Origin: a virus
Length of the DNA stretch: 25,112 nt
Strand: one strand, 5' to 3'
Virus record (IMG/VR): IMGVR_UViG_3300024999_000369
Coordinates: 1 to 25,112 of that record
In this document: piece after piece, positions 6,447 to 14,822 of the stretch
How positions within the stretch are numbered: position 1 is the stretch's first letter
Layout of the letters: every line of letters starts with the position of its first letter
Made by a program: the position numbers and the translations under genes
Notes under the pieces: generated by a model
What the model was told of the DNA's origin: nothing
The model's database searches: none
The model's input: only the letters and a program-made list of their open reading frames with translations

Positions 6447-8057
6447 TTGAGTAAAAAAGAAAACAAGAAAAAATTATCCGGTGGTAAAGGCACAGGGAAA
6501 AAGCCGGATCTTTCAGAAATAGCGGTCGCCCAGGTGCAAGATAAATATTCGACGTATCCATCCAATGGTCTGACTCCGGTCCGGCTTGCTCAAATCTTCC
6601 GAGAAGCTGATGACGGAGATGTCATGCGGCAAATGGAGCTTTTCGAGGAGATGGAAGAAAAAGACCCTCACCTCTTCTCTCAGCTTCAGACGAGGAAAAA
6701 CGCAGTCACAGGCCTTGACTATGAGGTGATCCCCTTCTCGGATGATGAACTAGATAAGACCATCGCTGAGTTCGTCAAAGATGAAATTGAGAGCCTGGAA
6801 AACTTTGAAGATGTGCTCATGGATTTATTAGACGCTATTGGTAAAGGGATTGCGGTCAGTGAAATCATTTGGGTATATGACTATTACAAAGAAAGAATTA
6901 CGGTCAAAGACATCAAACAAAGACCTCAGAAGAAATTCTTCTGGGACCATAACGACACCTTCAAAGTAATTACAAAAGAGTTTGCCTCGGGAATTGAAAT
7001 CCCTAAAGATAAGTTTATAATCCACCGCTACAAAGCCAGGTCAGGACATCCGTCGAGAGCTGGAGTCCTCCGTGTAGTGGCTTGGATGTATCTATTCAAA
7101 AATTACGACATCAAAGACTGGGTGAGCTTCTGTGAACTCTTTGGAATGCCCTTAAGACTTGGAAAGTATAACCCTTCAGCAAGTGATGAGGACAAAGCTG
7201 CGCTTATGAGGGCGCTCGTACAGATCGGCACAGACGCAGCGGGCATCATCCCGGAGGGTACGGATATTGAGTTTATAGAAAGCTCAAAGACAACCTCCGT
7301 CGATGTCTATGAATCTCTAGCCCGTTTCTGTGATGAGCAGATCTCAAAGGCGGTCTTAGGCCAGACTCTCACCAGCGACTCAGGCGGATCTTATGCTCAG
7401 TCAAAGACTCACAATGAGGTAAGGCATGACTTGACCGCTGCAGATTGCAAGGCTATTGCTGCTACTCTAAGAAAAGATTTGATTCGACCTCTTGTACTCT
7501 TCAACTTTGGTGAGGATAGAAGGATTCCCTACATCAGGTTTGATTGTGAGGAAGCCGGAGACCTGAAGGAAGCTGCTGAAATCTTTGAAACACTAATTTG
7601 TAAAATAGGTCTAAAGATACCGACGGCTCATCTATACAAGAAGTTTAGTATCCCAAAGCCAGAGGCTGGCGAAGAAGTGGCGACTCCTCCCTCTCCCTCT
7701 CCTCCTCCTGCATCCGTAGCAGTTCCTCTCAAAGAGGAGTTCAAGCTCCTGAAAAATAAGGAGGATATCGCAAAAGAGCAAACGATTAGTCAGGATTATC
7801 AGGTCAAGGTGGACACGTTGGCTGATGCGGCGGCTGCTCAAAGCTCTAACCTTTTTGCCAAAATATTTGAGCCTGTTATGAAACTACTTGAAAGTTCAGA
7901 GAGTCTTGAGGAATTAAAGAAACAGCTTGAAGACGATAAATTTGTCGAGAGTCTTTATAAAAAAATGGATGTCAAAGACCTTGATGAGCTCCTTCAGAAG
8001 TCAATGTTTTACGCGGATATGCTCGGGAGGATGAAGGAAAATGAAAGAGCTGTTTAA
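6447..8057 (+). CDS. Portal protein, DUF935 family (Mu gp29-like)
   Basis: This 536-residue protein begins at TTG 6447, with a GGGGGTGA site at about 6432-6439. Portal features of the DUF935 family are visible: the N-terminal DLSEIAVAQVQDKYSTYPSNGLTP, QLQTRKNAVTGLDYEV, the central WVSFCELFGMPLRLGKY and the GQTLTSDSGGSYAQSKTHNEV stretch. Twelve such subunits form the ring through which DNA enters and leaves the head. A Pro/Ser-rich linker (ATPPSPSPPPAS, near residue 412) separates the core from a helical C-terminal extension of about 110 residues, which may contact the MuF protein or scaffold. Its 3' end overlaps the MuF-like gene by 17 bases. Confidence 0.92.
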   Translation: MSKKENKKKLSGGKGTGKKPDLSEIAVAQVQDKYSTYPSNGLTPVRLAQIFREADDGDVMRQMELFEEMEEKDPHLFSQLQTRKNAVTGLDYEVIPFSDDELDKTIAEFVKDEIESLENFEDVLMDLLDAIGKGIAVSEIIWVYDYYKERITVKDIKQRPQKKFFWDHNDTFKVITKEFASGIEIPKDKFIIHRYKARSGHPSRAGVLRVVAWMYLFKNYDIKDWVSFCELFGMPLRLGKYNPSASDEDKAALMRALVQIGTDAAGIIPEGTDIEFIESSKTTSVDVYESLARFCDEQISKAVLGQTLTSDSGGSYAQSKTHNEVRHDLTAADCKAIAATLRKDLIRPLVLFNFGEDRRIPYIRFDCEEAGDLKEAAEIFETLICKIGLKIPTAHLYKKFSIPKPEAGEEVATPPSPSPPPASVAVPLKEEFKLLKNKEDIAKEQTISQDYQVKVDTLADAAAAQSSNLFAKIFEPVMKLLESSESLEELKKQLEDDKFVESLYKKMDVKDLDELLQKSMFYADMLGRMKENERAV

Positions 8058-8787
8058 TTTACTGACAGACAAAGGCTTTGTCTTTGAAGAAGCAGCAAGT
8101 TTCTTTGGGGAGAAACTACCTATTTCTCCTTCCGACTTTTACAAGCTAGCTGAAGAGTACCAAGTACGAGCCTTTACAGTATCGGGATATTCAAAAATTC
8201 AGGTTCTTAATCAGTTTCATGGCGAGCTCCTAAAGGCAATCAAGGAAGGCACGACAATGACGGAATTCAAAAACCGGATGAATGACTTCCTGCAGGACAA
8301 AGGTTATAAAGGCATAACGAACTTCCAAGCAGACAATATCTTCAGAACGAACATCCAAACAGCCTATCAAGTGGGACATTATCGACAGATGATGGACCCT
8401 GGAGTCCTTAAGCTTAGACCTTATTGGCAGTATGACGCTGTCAACGATAAGCACACGAGGCTCTCCCATCATGCGATGGACGGACGAGTTTTTAAGGCTG
8501 ACGACCCTATTTGGGATACTTGGTATCCTCCAAATGGCTTTCGGTGCCGATGTGGAGTCAAAACCCTATCTGCAAGACAAGTCAAAGAACGAGGACTGAC
8601 AGTTGAGGAAGAAGTTCCAAGATCAGCAGAAATCAACGGAAGCTTTGTGAATGTACATCCTGATCCGAAGTTTGATACTAATCCGGCAAAGGTTGTCTTT
8701 AAACCAGATCTCGCGGACTACCCGGACAGTCTCAAAAATGCCTTCGAAAGGAGGGAAAAAACACAGAACAAACAAGATGCTCCATAA
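8041..8787 (+). CDS. MuF/SPP1 gp7-type head morphogenesis protein
   Basis: This 248-residue minor head protein is linked to the portal. The diagnostic block is at residues about 130-172: YDAVNDKHTRLSHHAMDGRVF, then W-D-TWYPPNGFRCRC. The HHAMDG histidines and the PPNGFRCRC cysteines are the conserved residues of the family. Members associate with the portal and are often injected or needed for infectivity. It is shorter than Mu gpF, as is common in Firmicutes, and carries no visible C-terminal toxin domain. ATG 8041 overlaps the portal gene by 17 bases. The stop is followed by a 120-base gap before the protease start. Confidence 0.9.
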   Translation: MKELFNLLTDKGFVFEEAASFFGEKLPISPSDFYKLAEEYQVRAFTVSGYSKIQVLNQFHGELLKAIKEGTTMTEFKNRMNDFLQDKGYKGITNFQADNIFRTNIQTAYQVGHYRQMMDPGVLKLRPYWQYDAVNDKHTRLSHHAMDGRVFKADDPIWDTWYPPNGFRCRCGVKTLSARQVKERGLTVEEEVPRSAEINGSFVNVHPDPKFDTNPAKVVFKPDLADYPDSLKNAFERREKTQNKQDAP

Positions 8788-8845
8788 GGGCTAATTTAAT
8801 AGCTTATCCATAAAGTGATGTGATTATACCAGAATGAAATTCAAC

Positions 8846-8871
8846 CCGCGTTATAACGCGTACTAACGCGG
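8846..8871. repeat. Triple CGCGTTA palindrome in a gene gap
   Basis: Three copies of a 7-mer occur as CGCGTTA (8847-8853), TAACGCG (8854-8860) and TAACGCG (8864-8870). The first two make a perfect 14-bp palindrome. The first and third make an 8-bp stem (8846-8853 with 8864-8871) over a 10-base loop. There is no T run, so it is not a standard terminator. A protein-binding site or an RNA structure that can switch between two pairings is possible. Confidence 0.6.
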
Positions 8872-8907
8872 TTTCCTGATGAATTAAGTATGAAGCGTGG
8901 TGACCTT

Positions 8908-9927
8908 ATGGCAAGAAAATTAATACTAAGTGTAAGCTCATCGGAAATCGATGGAGTGCCCAGTGTCATAAAACTATTGCCCCTCGGGCTTGTTAAGTCC
9001 CAAAAGGGAGATTTTCTTGTCGATGAGGAGAGCTTTCAACGGATCAAGAACACCTTTGAAGAACGAGGAATCGACATCGTCATTGACTACGAGCATCAGA
9101 CCCTTGAAGACGTTCAGGCCCCTGCTGGAGGATGGATCAAGGACTTGTTTATCCAAGATGGGGCAATTGCAGCAAAGGTTGAGTGGACACCAAAGGCTGA
9201 GGAGTATCTGAAGAATAAGGAATACAAATACCTCTCACCTGTCGTTCTGGTCAGAAAGAGTGACCAAAAGGCCGTTGTCCTTCACTCTGCAGCTCTTACC
9301 AACACACCGGCGATTGATGGAATGTACGCCATTGTGAACTCGTTAAACATAGATGAATTTGAAAAAGGGGTAATGGAAATGGACTTAAATAAATTAGCGG
9401 CTCTTCTCGGTCTACCTGAAGGAGCTACGGAAGAACAAATAATGCAAGCACTCACGACGGCCCTTGGGGAGTCGGAAAAGCTGAAAAAGGATACTGGAAC
9501 TGAAATTGTGTCAAATAAAGTGATTTGCGGTCTGCTCGGAATCGATGATAAAGCGTCTAAGACTGAGGATGTGGCGGCTGCTATCATGGCCCTGAAAAAC
9601 CCTGCCAACTTTGTGCCGGCAACAGAGTTCAACAAGCTCAAGGAAAGACTTGATAAAAAGGACAGCGGTGAGCTGGTAATCAAGGCGTTGAAGGCGGGTA
9701 AAATCTCAGCAGCCCAGAAGGAATGGGCTGAAGAATACGCTTTGAAAGACCCTGAAGGCTTTACAAAGTTTGTGGAAAAGGCTCCTCAAGCCGTTCCAAT
9801 GGGAGAACTTGATATTGAAGACTCCAAGCGTAATGATGGCAAAGTTTCCGAAACAACTATGGCAGTCTGCAAGCAGCTGGGAGTTTCTAAGGAAGACCTT
9901 GACAAGTACGGAAAGGATGTGAAGTAA
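8908..9927 (+). CDS. Prohead protease and scaffold (Mu gpI-like)
   Basis: This encodes 339 residues from ATG 8908, which has a GTGGTGA site at 8897-8903. An upstream ATG at 8890 is in frame but has only a weak site. The N-terminal 140 residues resemble the Mu I protease: LLPLGLV, IVIDYEHQT (57-65), APAGGWIKDL (71-80), KYLSPVV (107-113) and HSAALTNTPAI. The conserved YEH and LSP motifs are expected to hold catalytic residues. The C-terminal half is charged and helical, as in capsid scaffolds, and is probably cut off during head maturation. A nested in-frame start with its own ribosome site lies at 9379. It is followed by the decoration and major head genes, as expected. Confidence 0.88.
   Translation: MARKLILSVSSSEIDGVPSVIKLLPLGLVKSQKGDFLVDEESFQRIKNTFEERGIDIVIDYEHQTLEDVQAPAGGWIKDLFIQDGAIAAKVEWTPKAEEYLKNKEYKYLSPVVLVRKSDQKAVVLHSAALTNTPAIDGMYAIVNSLNIDEFEKGVMEMDLNKLAALLGLPEGATEEQIMQALTTALGESEKLKKDTGTEIVSNKVICGLLGIDDKASKTEDVAAAIMALKNPANFVPATEFNKLKERLDKKDSGELVIKALKAGKISAAQKEWAEEYALKDPEGFTKFVEKAPQAVPMGELDIEDSKRNDGKVSETTMAVCKQLGVSKEDLDKYGKDVK
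9379..9927 (+). CDS. Nested scaffold protein (Mu gpZ-like), alternative start
   Basis: An in-frame ATG at 9379 lies eight bases after the purine run AAAAAGGGG (9362-9370). It would produce the last 182 residues of the protease gene as a separate scaffold beginning MDLNKLAALLG. In Mu, gene Z is made in this way from inside gene I. The helical, charged composition fits a scaffold. The start falls exactly at the join between the protease and scaffold parts. The internal ribosome site is seen; production is inferred. Confidence 0.55.
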   Translation: MDLNKLAALLGLPEGATEEQIMQALTTALGESEKLKKDTGTEIVSNKVICGLLGIDDKASKTEDVAAAIMALKNPANFVPATEFNKLKERLDKKDSGELVIKALKAGKISAAQKEWAEEYALKDPEGFTKFVEKAPQAVPMGELDIEDSKRNDGKVSETTMAVCKQLGVSKEDLDKYGKDVK

Positions 9928-9929
9928 CA

Positions 9930-10796
9930 GTGTTAAGTGTAGGAAGAAACACTTCTGAAAGGAAGGTCAATTTTCTATTAGTGCTTGTTGCGGCACAAAC
10001 AATTATTTACGAAGGAGGCTTAGTCGTATTGGAAGCAGGCTATGCCAAGCCGGGGAAAGAAGCGGCCGGACTTGTTTGTCTTGGTAGAGCTGAAGAATAT
10101 GTCAACAATTTTGCTGGGCAAAACGGCGATAAATTGGTAAGAGTTAAAAGAGGCTGCTTTAAGTTCGAGAACGATTCTGATAACCCAGTGACAGGGGCGC
10201 ATGTCCTTCAAGACTGCTTTATCGTGGATGATGAAACAGTATCCTCTTCAGATGAATCTTCCGCTCGGTCGGTGGCCGGGAAAGTTATTGCTGTTGAATC
10301 TGACGGAGTTTGGGTTGATATGTGGGAATCTCCTGATCTTGTCCTTTATGAACTGGCCGGCGTAGGCAGAACCACTGAAACGGTGAAAGGTAATGCTGAT
10401 ACAATTGCTGCTCATGCGGCAAAAAGGCATGTATTCAATGCAGTGGCAATAGCCAGTCTTGCAGAAATCAACGCGGGTAAGGCAATTATTCCAGGCGTTA
10501 TAGGGAAAAAGATTGTACCGTTAAATTACTCGCTTCGAGTAAGCGGTCCGTTTGCAGCAGGTACAAATATTAAGCTGCAAGACAGTAACGACGTACCGAT
10601 TGTAGTATGTACTGCTTTAGCTGCAGCATTAACAGATGGGGCAAAAATCGGATCTCAGGCTACTGTTGCTAATGTAACAGATGGCGCTGGTTTCCAGGGA
10701 GAATTGACATCCGGTAAGAGCATGAATTTAGTAGCTACAGGTGCTTTTACAGGTGGTACATCGATTGCGATTTCTATTGATTATGCCCTTGTGTAA
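9930..10796 (+). CDS. Capsid decoration-like protein, two-part
   Basis: This 288-residue protein lies between the scaffold and the major head genes, the usual place of capsid stabilising (decoration) proteins. Residues about 20-140 have a DUF2190-like look: GGLVVLEAGYAKPGKEAAG, GDKLVRVKRGCFKFEND, VLQDCFIVDDETVSSS and AGKVIAVESDGVWVDM, all beta-rich. The C-terminal 120 residues are a further beta-rich domain (VSGPFAAGTNIKLQDSNDVP, SKGS-type strands, ending IAISIDYALV) joined by a polar helix. The likely role is to cement the capsid surface. GTG 9930 is assumed as start, with AAAGGATG about 11 bases upstream, a rather long spacing. The C-terminal addition is not something I can name. Confidence 0.65.
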   Translation: MLSVGRNTSERKVNFLLVLVAAQTIIYEGGLVVLEAGYAKPGKEAAGLVCLGRAEEYVNNFAGQNGDKLVRVKRGCFKFENDSDNPVTGAHVLQDCFIVDDETVSSSDESSARSVAGKVIAVESDGVWVDMWESPDLVLYELAGVGRTTETVKGNADTIAAHAAKRHVFNAVAIASLAEINAGKAIIPGVIGKKIVPLNYSLRVSGPFAAGTNIKLQDSNDVPIVVCTALAAALTDGAKIGSQATVANVTDGAGFQGELTSGKSMNLVATGAFTGGTSIAISIDYALV

Positions 10797-10831
10797 TTAT
10801 GCATTCTAATTAGAGAAGGAGAAATTATAAG

Positions 10832-11728
10832 ATGATAGTAAATCAACAAGCATTAGTGGGAATCACGACAGGCTTTAAGACAATATTCAACAAGGTCTTT
10901 GATACAAGCACGACGCTTTGGGACAAGATCGCAACTAAAGTTCCAAGTGAGACCGGGGAAGAAAACTATAAATGGCTTGGCAAGATCCCTCGAATGAGGG
11001 AATGGATTGGAGATCGTGAGATTCAAAACCTTACCGGATCTGATTACACGATAAAAAACAAGGACTTTGAGCTGACCATCGGGGTTGATCGGAATGACAT
11101 CGAGGATGACAAAATTGGAGTCTATAATCCAGTCATCCAGGATATCGCTCAAAGCACGGTAACCTTCCCTGATGACCTTGTTTTCGGACTCGTAAAGGGA
11201 GGTTTCACTAATAAATGCTATGATGGGCAGCCGTTCTTCTCGGATGCACACAAGGCAGGTAAAAAGACTGTCAGCAACAAGGGTACAAAAAAACTTACTG
11301 TCGAATCCTACGCCGAAGCAAGAAGCGCCATAATGTCTCAGGTTGATGAAAATGGAAACAGTTTGAAGCTCATTCCTAATATCCTGATGGTAGCTCCTGC
11401 CAATGAAGGAATGGCAAGAAAAATATTGCTTGCTGATCAAATTGAAGCCTCTGACAACGTCTTTAAGGGTACAGCAGAGCTTATGGTTGTTCCTGACCTT
11501 GCTGGAGAAGACACGGACACGGCGTGGTATCTCCTTTGTACAACTAAAGCGTTAAAGCCTTTCATCTTTCAAGAACGGAAAGCTCCAAAGTTTGACGCTT
11601 TAATTGACGACAAGGATGAGAATGTCTTCATGAGAAAACAGTTTATCTATGGTGTAACCTCAAGAGCTAATGCCGGGTACGGCTTTTGGCAGATGGCCTT
11701 TGGTTCTACTGGAGCGGATGCAGAGTAA
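10832..11728 (+). CDS. Major head protein, Mu gpT family
   Basis: This 298-residue protein closely follows the Mu gpT pattern. Its N-terminus is MIVNQQALVGITTGFKTIFN, followed by YKWLGKIPRMREWIGDREI and VDRNDIEDDKIGVYNP, with a late FMRKQFIYGVTSRANAGYGFW. It has the HK97-like capsid fold expected of this family and forms the icosahedral shell. The start ATG 10832 has an AGAAGGAG site upstream. The stop TAA overlaps the ATG of the DUF1320 gene (11728), so these are coupled. Confidence 0.95.
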   Translation: MIVNQQALVGITTGFKTIFNKVFDTSTTLWDKIATKVPSETGEENYKWLGKIPRMREWIGDREIQNLTGSDYTIKNKDFELTIGVDRNDIEDDKIGVYNPVIQDIAQSTVTFPDDLVFGLVKGGFTNKCYDGQPFFSDAHKAGKKTVSNKGTKKLTVESYAEARSAIMSQVDENGNSLKLIPNILMVAPANEGMARKILLADQIEASDNVFKGTAELMVVPDLAGEDTDTAWYLLCTTKALKPFIFQERKAPKFDALIDDKDENVFMRKQFIYGVTSRANAGYGFWQMAFGSTGADAE

Positions 11729-12177
11729 TGCCATACTGCACACTTGAAGAAGTCAGAGGCATGATAAAACCGGATGCCTTAAATGCCATCATCGGAGATG
11801 AGTACATCGAGGACGAAGCCCTCAGAGAAGCAAAGATTATACCCATTATCGAGGAGGCTATTGGGGATGCAGACGGTGAAATCGACGGATACCTTGCTAA
11901 AAGGTATTCCATCCCCTTCTCCCCTATTCCAAAGGTGATTAATAAGTTTTCTAAGGATATCGCGGTGTATAACCTCTTCTCAAGGATTGGGATTGATGAG
12001 AGTGAGAAAGAAAGCAATTACCTTACAAGGTATAAGGCAGCTGTTAGGTTCCTTGAAAATGTCGCAAAAGGCATGATCGAGATTGGAATATCAGATACCA
12101 CTATTAAGGCCAATACCGGGTTCAATATAAGTTCAAGTCCAAGACTATTCTCGCGAGAATCCATGAGAGGAATGTAA
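11728..12177 (+). CDS. DUF1320 head-completion protein (Mu gp36-like)
   Basis: This encodes 149 residues from ATG 11728, in a TAATG overlap with the major head gene. A longer frame from 11686 would run through coding sequence of gpT and is rejected. DUF1320 marks are MPYCTLEEVRGMI, IPIIEEAIGDADGEIDGYLAKRYSIPF and KDIAVYNLFSRI. In Mu-like phages this protein sits between head and tail genes and is thought to join the head and tail or complete the neck. The C-terminus is basic and polar. Confidence 0.9.
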   Translation: MPYCTLEEVRGMIKPDALNAIIGDEYIEDEALREAKIIPIIEEAIGDADGEIDGYLAKRYSIPFSPIPKVINKFSKDIAVYNLFSRIGIDESEKESNYLTRYKAAVRFLENVAKGMIEIGISDTTIKANTGFNISSSPRLFSRESMRGM

Positions 12178-12180
12178 ACC

Positions 12181-12681
12181 GTGTACAGCATTAGACTCGA
12201 TGGAGATGTTAGACGACTCATGAGAAGGCTCCGCCAATTGGAGGAAGTAGATCTTAGAGGTGTAAGCTTGGCGTTGGCAGAATCCCTCCGCACTTCTACC
12301 AGGGAACGCTTCAAGGAAACAAAAGACCCTGAAGGAAAAACGTGGGAAAAGTCAATCAGAGCCACTCGTGAGGGTGGCACAACCTTGACAAATACTGCGG
12401 GCCTCAAAAACTCTATCAAGTCCGAGGCTGATGGAACGGGATTTGCGATAGGAACCAATAAGATTTATGCCAGAACTCACCAGTTCGGAGAAGAAGGCAG
12501 AGAAATTACCATTAGAGCCAAGACATCCAAGGGACTCGTATTCAAGATAGGTGACAAATGGATTCGTAAAAAGGAAGTAACCGTCACGGTCAAAATTCCA
12601 GCACGTCCCTTCTTGGGCATCTCGGAAGACGATATGCACGAAATCAGGGGAACTCTTGAGGATGCTTTAGCGGAGGATTAA
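12181..12681 (+). CDS. Phage virion morphogenesis protein (Mu gpG / P2 gpS-like)
   Basis: This 166-residue protein begins at GTG 12181, three bases after the previous stop. Family marks are an N-terminal helical region (LMRRLRQLEEVDL), RFKETKDPEGKTWEKS (about 43-58), LTNTAGLKNSIKSEADGTGFAIGTNKIYARTHQFG (about 68-102) and ARPFLGISEDD. It completes tails or joins them to heads. In Mu it follows gpF; here it comes after gp36, an order found in other groups of Mu-like phages. Confidence 0.9.
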   Translation: MYSIRLDGDVRRLMRRLRQLEEVDLRGVSLALAESLRTSTRERFKETKDPEGKTWEKSIRATREGGTTLTNTAGLKNSIKSEADGTGFAIGTNKIYARTHQFGEEGREITIRAKTSKGLVFKIGDKWIRKKEVTVTVKIPARPFLGISEDDMHEIRGTLEDALAED

Positions 12682-12683
12682 AC

Positions 12684-13187
12684 ATGATCGAACAATGCAA
12701 AGAGTATTTAATTCAAAAGATCACGGAGGCGGGGATAAAATCAAAGGTTTTTACATGCATAAAGAAGCTTGAAGCATCTAACGAAAGTCATATCGGAGCA
12801 GTGTTATTTGCAGGTGATAGCTTCGAACGAAGCGGAGCAAAAACTATATATGTAGATCAACTAGGCATTAAGCAGAAAAGAGTTAAAACGTTCGACCGAA
12901 AATCAAGTTTCGTTGTGGTGATTGGCGAGTATGACCAGAGCAAATGTGAAAGCATATTCGAGAAGTTTATTGGCTTATTGGACCGTGGGATCTTGATTGA
13001 CGATAACTTCACAGCAATCGAAGTCGAAGATGCTGACTGGGTTGAAGAGAATGACAGTGTGCTAAAGGCCAAAGTTGCAGTTCAGGTCAAGATCCGGTTT
13101 GATGGTGGGCTTTATAAAGATAGCACTTTAGGCAAACTTAAGGAGTTTGACTTAACAATTGAAGTGGAAGGAGAAAACGATGAATAA
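12684..13187 (+). CDS. Probable tail terminator-like protein (Mu gp37 position)
   Basis: This 167-residue protein starts at ATG 12684 with GGAGG at 12673-12677. The sequence alternates helices and strands and has no clear motif that I recognise with certainty. It has the size, mixed alpha/beta make-up and acidic end of tail terminator or minor tail proteins. Its position right before the sheath matches Mu gp37 (DUF1834). The role as the ring capping the tail tube is an inference mainly from order. Its last eight bases overlap the next start. Confidence 0.55.
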   Translation: MIEQCKEYLIQKITEAGIKSKVFTCIKKLEASNESHIGAVLFAGDSFERSGAKTIYVDQLGIKQKRVKTFDRKSSFVVVIGEYDQSKCESIFEKFIGLLDRGILIDDNFTAIEVEDADWVEENDSVLKAKVAVQVKIRFDGGLYKDSTLGKLKEFDLTIEVEGENDE

Positions 13188-13404
13188 AGCTAGTGCAGAA
13201 GACACACATAGTCTTTTAACTATTGAGGACTTAAAAGAAAAAAGTCAAACGCCTGATAAAGTTTTCCAGGGCGCGAAGGCTGCCAAAGGCTGGAGAGCAG
13301 GAAAGGCAGTCACCAAAGAGGATTACGAGAACGCACTGAAAGAGTTCTTAGAGTCTCCTGCTGGAGGAAGGAAGGTGAAAAAGGATGCCGCTAAGGGACG
13401 TTAA
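13180..13404 (+). CDS. Small unknown protein before the sheath (Mu gp38 position)
   Basis: This encodes 74 residues from ATG 13180, with AAGGAGA just upstream. A longer frame from 13159 would begin inside the previous gene without a ribosome site. The protein is charged, helical and ends in a basic run (GGRKVKKDAAKGR). The segment LTIEDLKEKSQTPDKVFQGAKAAKGWRAGKAVTKEDYENALKEFL could form two or three helices. I recognise no family. The 3' end overlaps the sheath gene by 20 bases. Confidence 0.65.
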   Translation: MNKASAEDTHSLLTIEDLKEKSQTPDKVFQGAKAAKGWRAGKAVTKEDYENALKEFLESPAGGRKVKKDAAKGR

Positions 13405-14809
13405 TACAATCATTACTGACGGGGGCCTTGGAGTGGATACCACTAAGGGAGTAGGCATTCATTTTAAGATTGGAGTTTCTCCTATCGTGTCGAGTGTTCC
13501 TATTGTTATCTCTGGGACAATGAACGCAAAGAAAATCAAAGAAAAACTCGGTCTGAGTCCTTTAGCTGATGCTTGCATGGATAGTGTGGAAAATGGCTCT
13601 AATATGATCTACTGCTTGCCAGTTATTGCGTCGGTAGCTGGCACGATCGGAACCGTGACAAAGGCTGGAACAGGATTGGGACTATGCACGGTCACTGGAG
13701 CGCCTAACAATGCCTATGAATTGCTCGTGAAATTTACAGGTGCAGGAGGATTCAATGAAGCGGTGCTGCGGTATTCGGTAGATGGAGGGTATTCGTACTC
13801 CGATGAAGTCACTTTGGCAGTCAATGGAGAGGTCAGTATTCCTTCAACGGGAGTCGTTTTCAAGTTTACCGAGGATGTGGTCAAGGCAGACTCTTTTAAG
13901 ATTGGTGATACCTATACCGTTAAAACCGAAGCTCCGCAAATGACGAATGAGGACGTGCTCGGTGCAATCGATAAATTGAGGAATACAAGCTACTCCTTCG
14001 AGTTTGTCCATATCGTCGGAGAGTCAACAAAGGCCCTATGGGCGGCAGTATCTTCAGAAGAGCAGACGTTTTATGAGCAGTACAAAAAACCTCTGTTTTT
14101 TGTGCTTGAAGCTAGGAATATCACTGAAGACGAAAGCCTAGATGAATACGCTCAATACCTTGTTGACGAGAGAATTGGTCTGCAGAACTATGATATACAG
14201 ATCGTGACAGCAAGGTCTCTCTACACGAGGATGGACGGCACGATCCACGACATCAACAACGCAGGGATTGTGTGTGGCCTATACTCGAAATCGAAGGTAC
14301 AGCAGTCAATTGGTGAAGTTAAAAGCTTCAGTATTTCCGAGAATAAAATGCTGGAACTACTTCCGGTGGGGATTGAAGATTACATCGGAATACTCGATGA
14401 AACAAAATATCTCACCTTCAGGAAGTATGAAGGGCTTGAGGGGTTCTATGTTACAAATGCTAGGATGATGTGCCCAGATGGATCGGACTATCGATATGCT
14501 GAGGATGTCAGGGTAAAAAATAAAATTGTAAAAGAGACACGAAAGAAAGCACTTCTGGAGCTTCAAAGTGACGTAGACATGGTCGATGTCCAGGGTAGCC
14601 TTGAAACAATAGCTAAATTCATTCAGATACCACTCGACATAATGGCGAGATCGAAGGAAATATCTTCGGCAAAGATCATAGTTCCAGAGGGTCAGGATAT
14701 TCTTGCCACCGAAAAACTGATTATCGTTATTAGATATATTCCAATTGGTCATATCAGAGAAATCGAGATTGACCTTGGAATGGAAAATCCATTCACAAAA
14801 CAGCTATAA
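13385..14809 (+). CDS. Contractile tail sheath protein (DUF2586, Mu gpL-like)
   Basis: This 474-residue protein starts at ATG 13385, preceded by GGAAGGTG. DUF2586-type features are MPLRDVNTIITDGGLGV at the N-terminus, VAGTIGTVTKAGTGLG in the middle and the C-terminal TKYLTFRKYEGLEGFYVTNARMM, followed by RYAEDVRVKNKIVKETRKKALLEL. The C-terminal part is the conserved sheath core. Sheath subunits surround the tube and contract to drive it through the envelope. Its presence shows that the phage is a myovirus. A tube gene follows, as usual. Confidence 0.9.
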   Translation: MPLRDVNTIITDGGLGVDTTKGVGIHFKIGVSPIVSSVPIVISGTMNAKKIKEKLGLSPLADACMDSVENGSNMIYCLPVIASVAGTIGTVTKAGTGLGLCTVTGAPNNAYELLVKFTGAGGFNEAVLRYSVDGGYSYSDEVTLAVNGEVSIPSTGVVFKFTEDVVKADSFKIGDTYTVKTEAPQMTNEDVLGAIDKLRNTSYSFEFVHIVGESTKALWAAVSSEEQTFYEQYKKPLFFVLEARNITEDESLDEYAQYLVDERIGLQNYDIQIVTARSLYTRMDGTIHDINNAGIVCGLYSKSKVQQSIGEVKSFSISENKMLELLPVGIEDYIGILDETKYLTFRKYEGLEGFYVTNARMMCPDGSDYRYAEDVRVKNKIVKETRKKALLELQSDVDMVDVQGSLETIAKFIQIPLDIMARSKEISSAKIIVPEGQDILATEKLIIVIRYIPIGHIREIEIDLGMENPFTKQL

Positions 14810-14822
14810 GGAGGGATGTAAG

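Noticed and set aside
8846-8871. Intrinsic terminator
   Set aside because: The stem is not followed by a T run, and the genes after it belong to the same assembly pathway.
10853-11440. A 195-residue minus-strand open frame inside the major head gene
   Set aside because: It is a shadow of the gpT coding sequence, with no start signal and no plausible protein features.
14745-14822. Longer start for the tail tube gene
   Set aside because: The extension is encoded within the sheath gene and would run through the strong AAGGAGGG site that serves ATG 14823.
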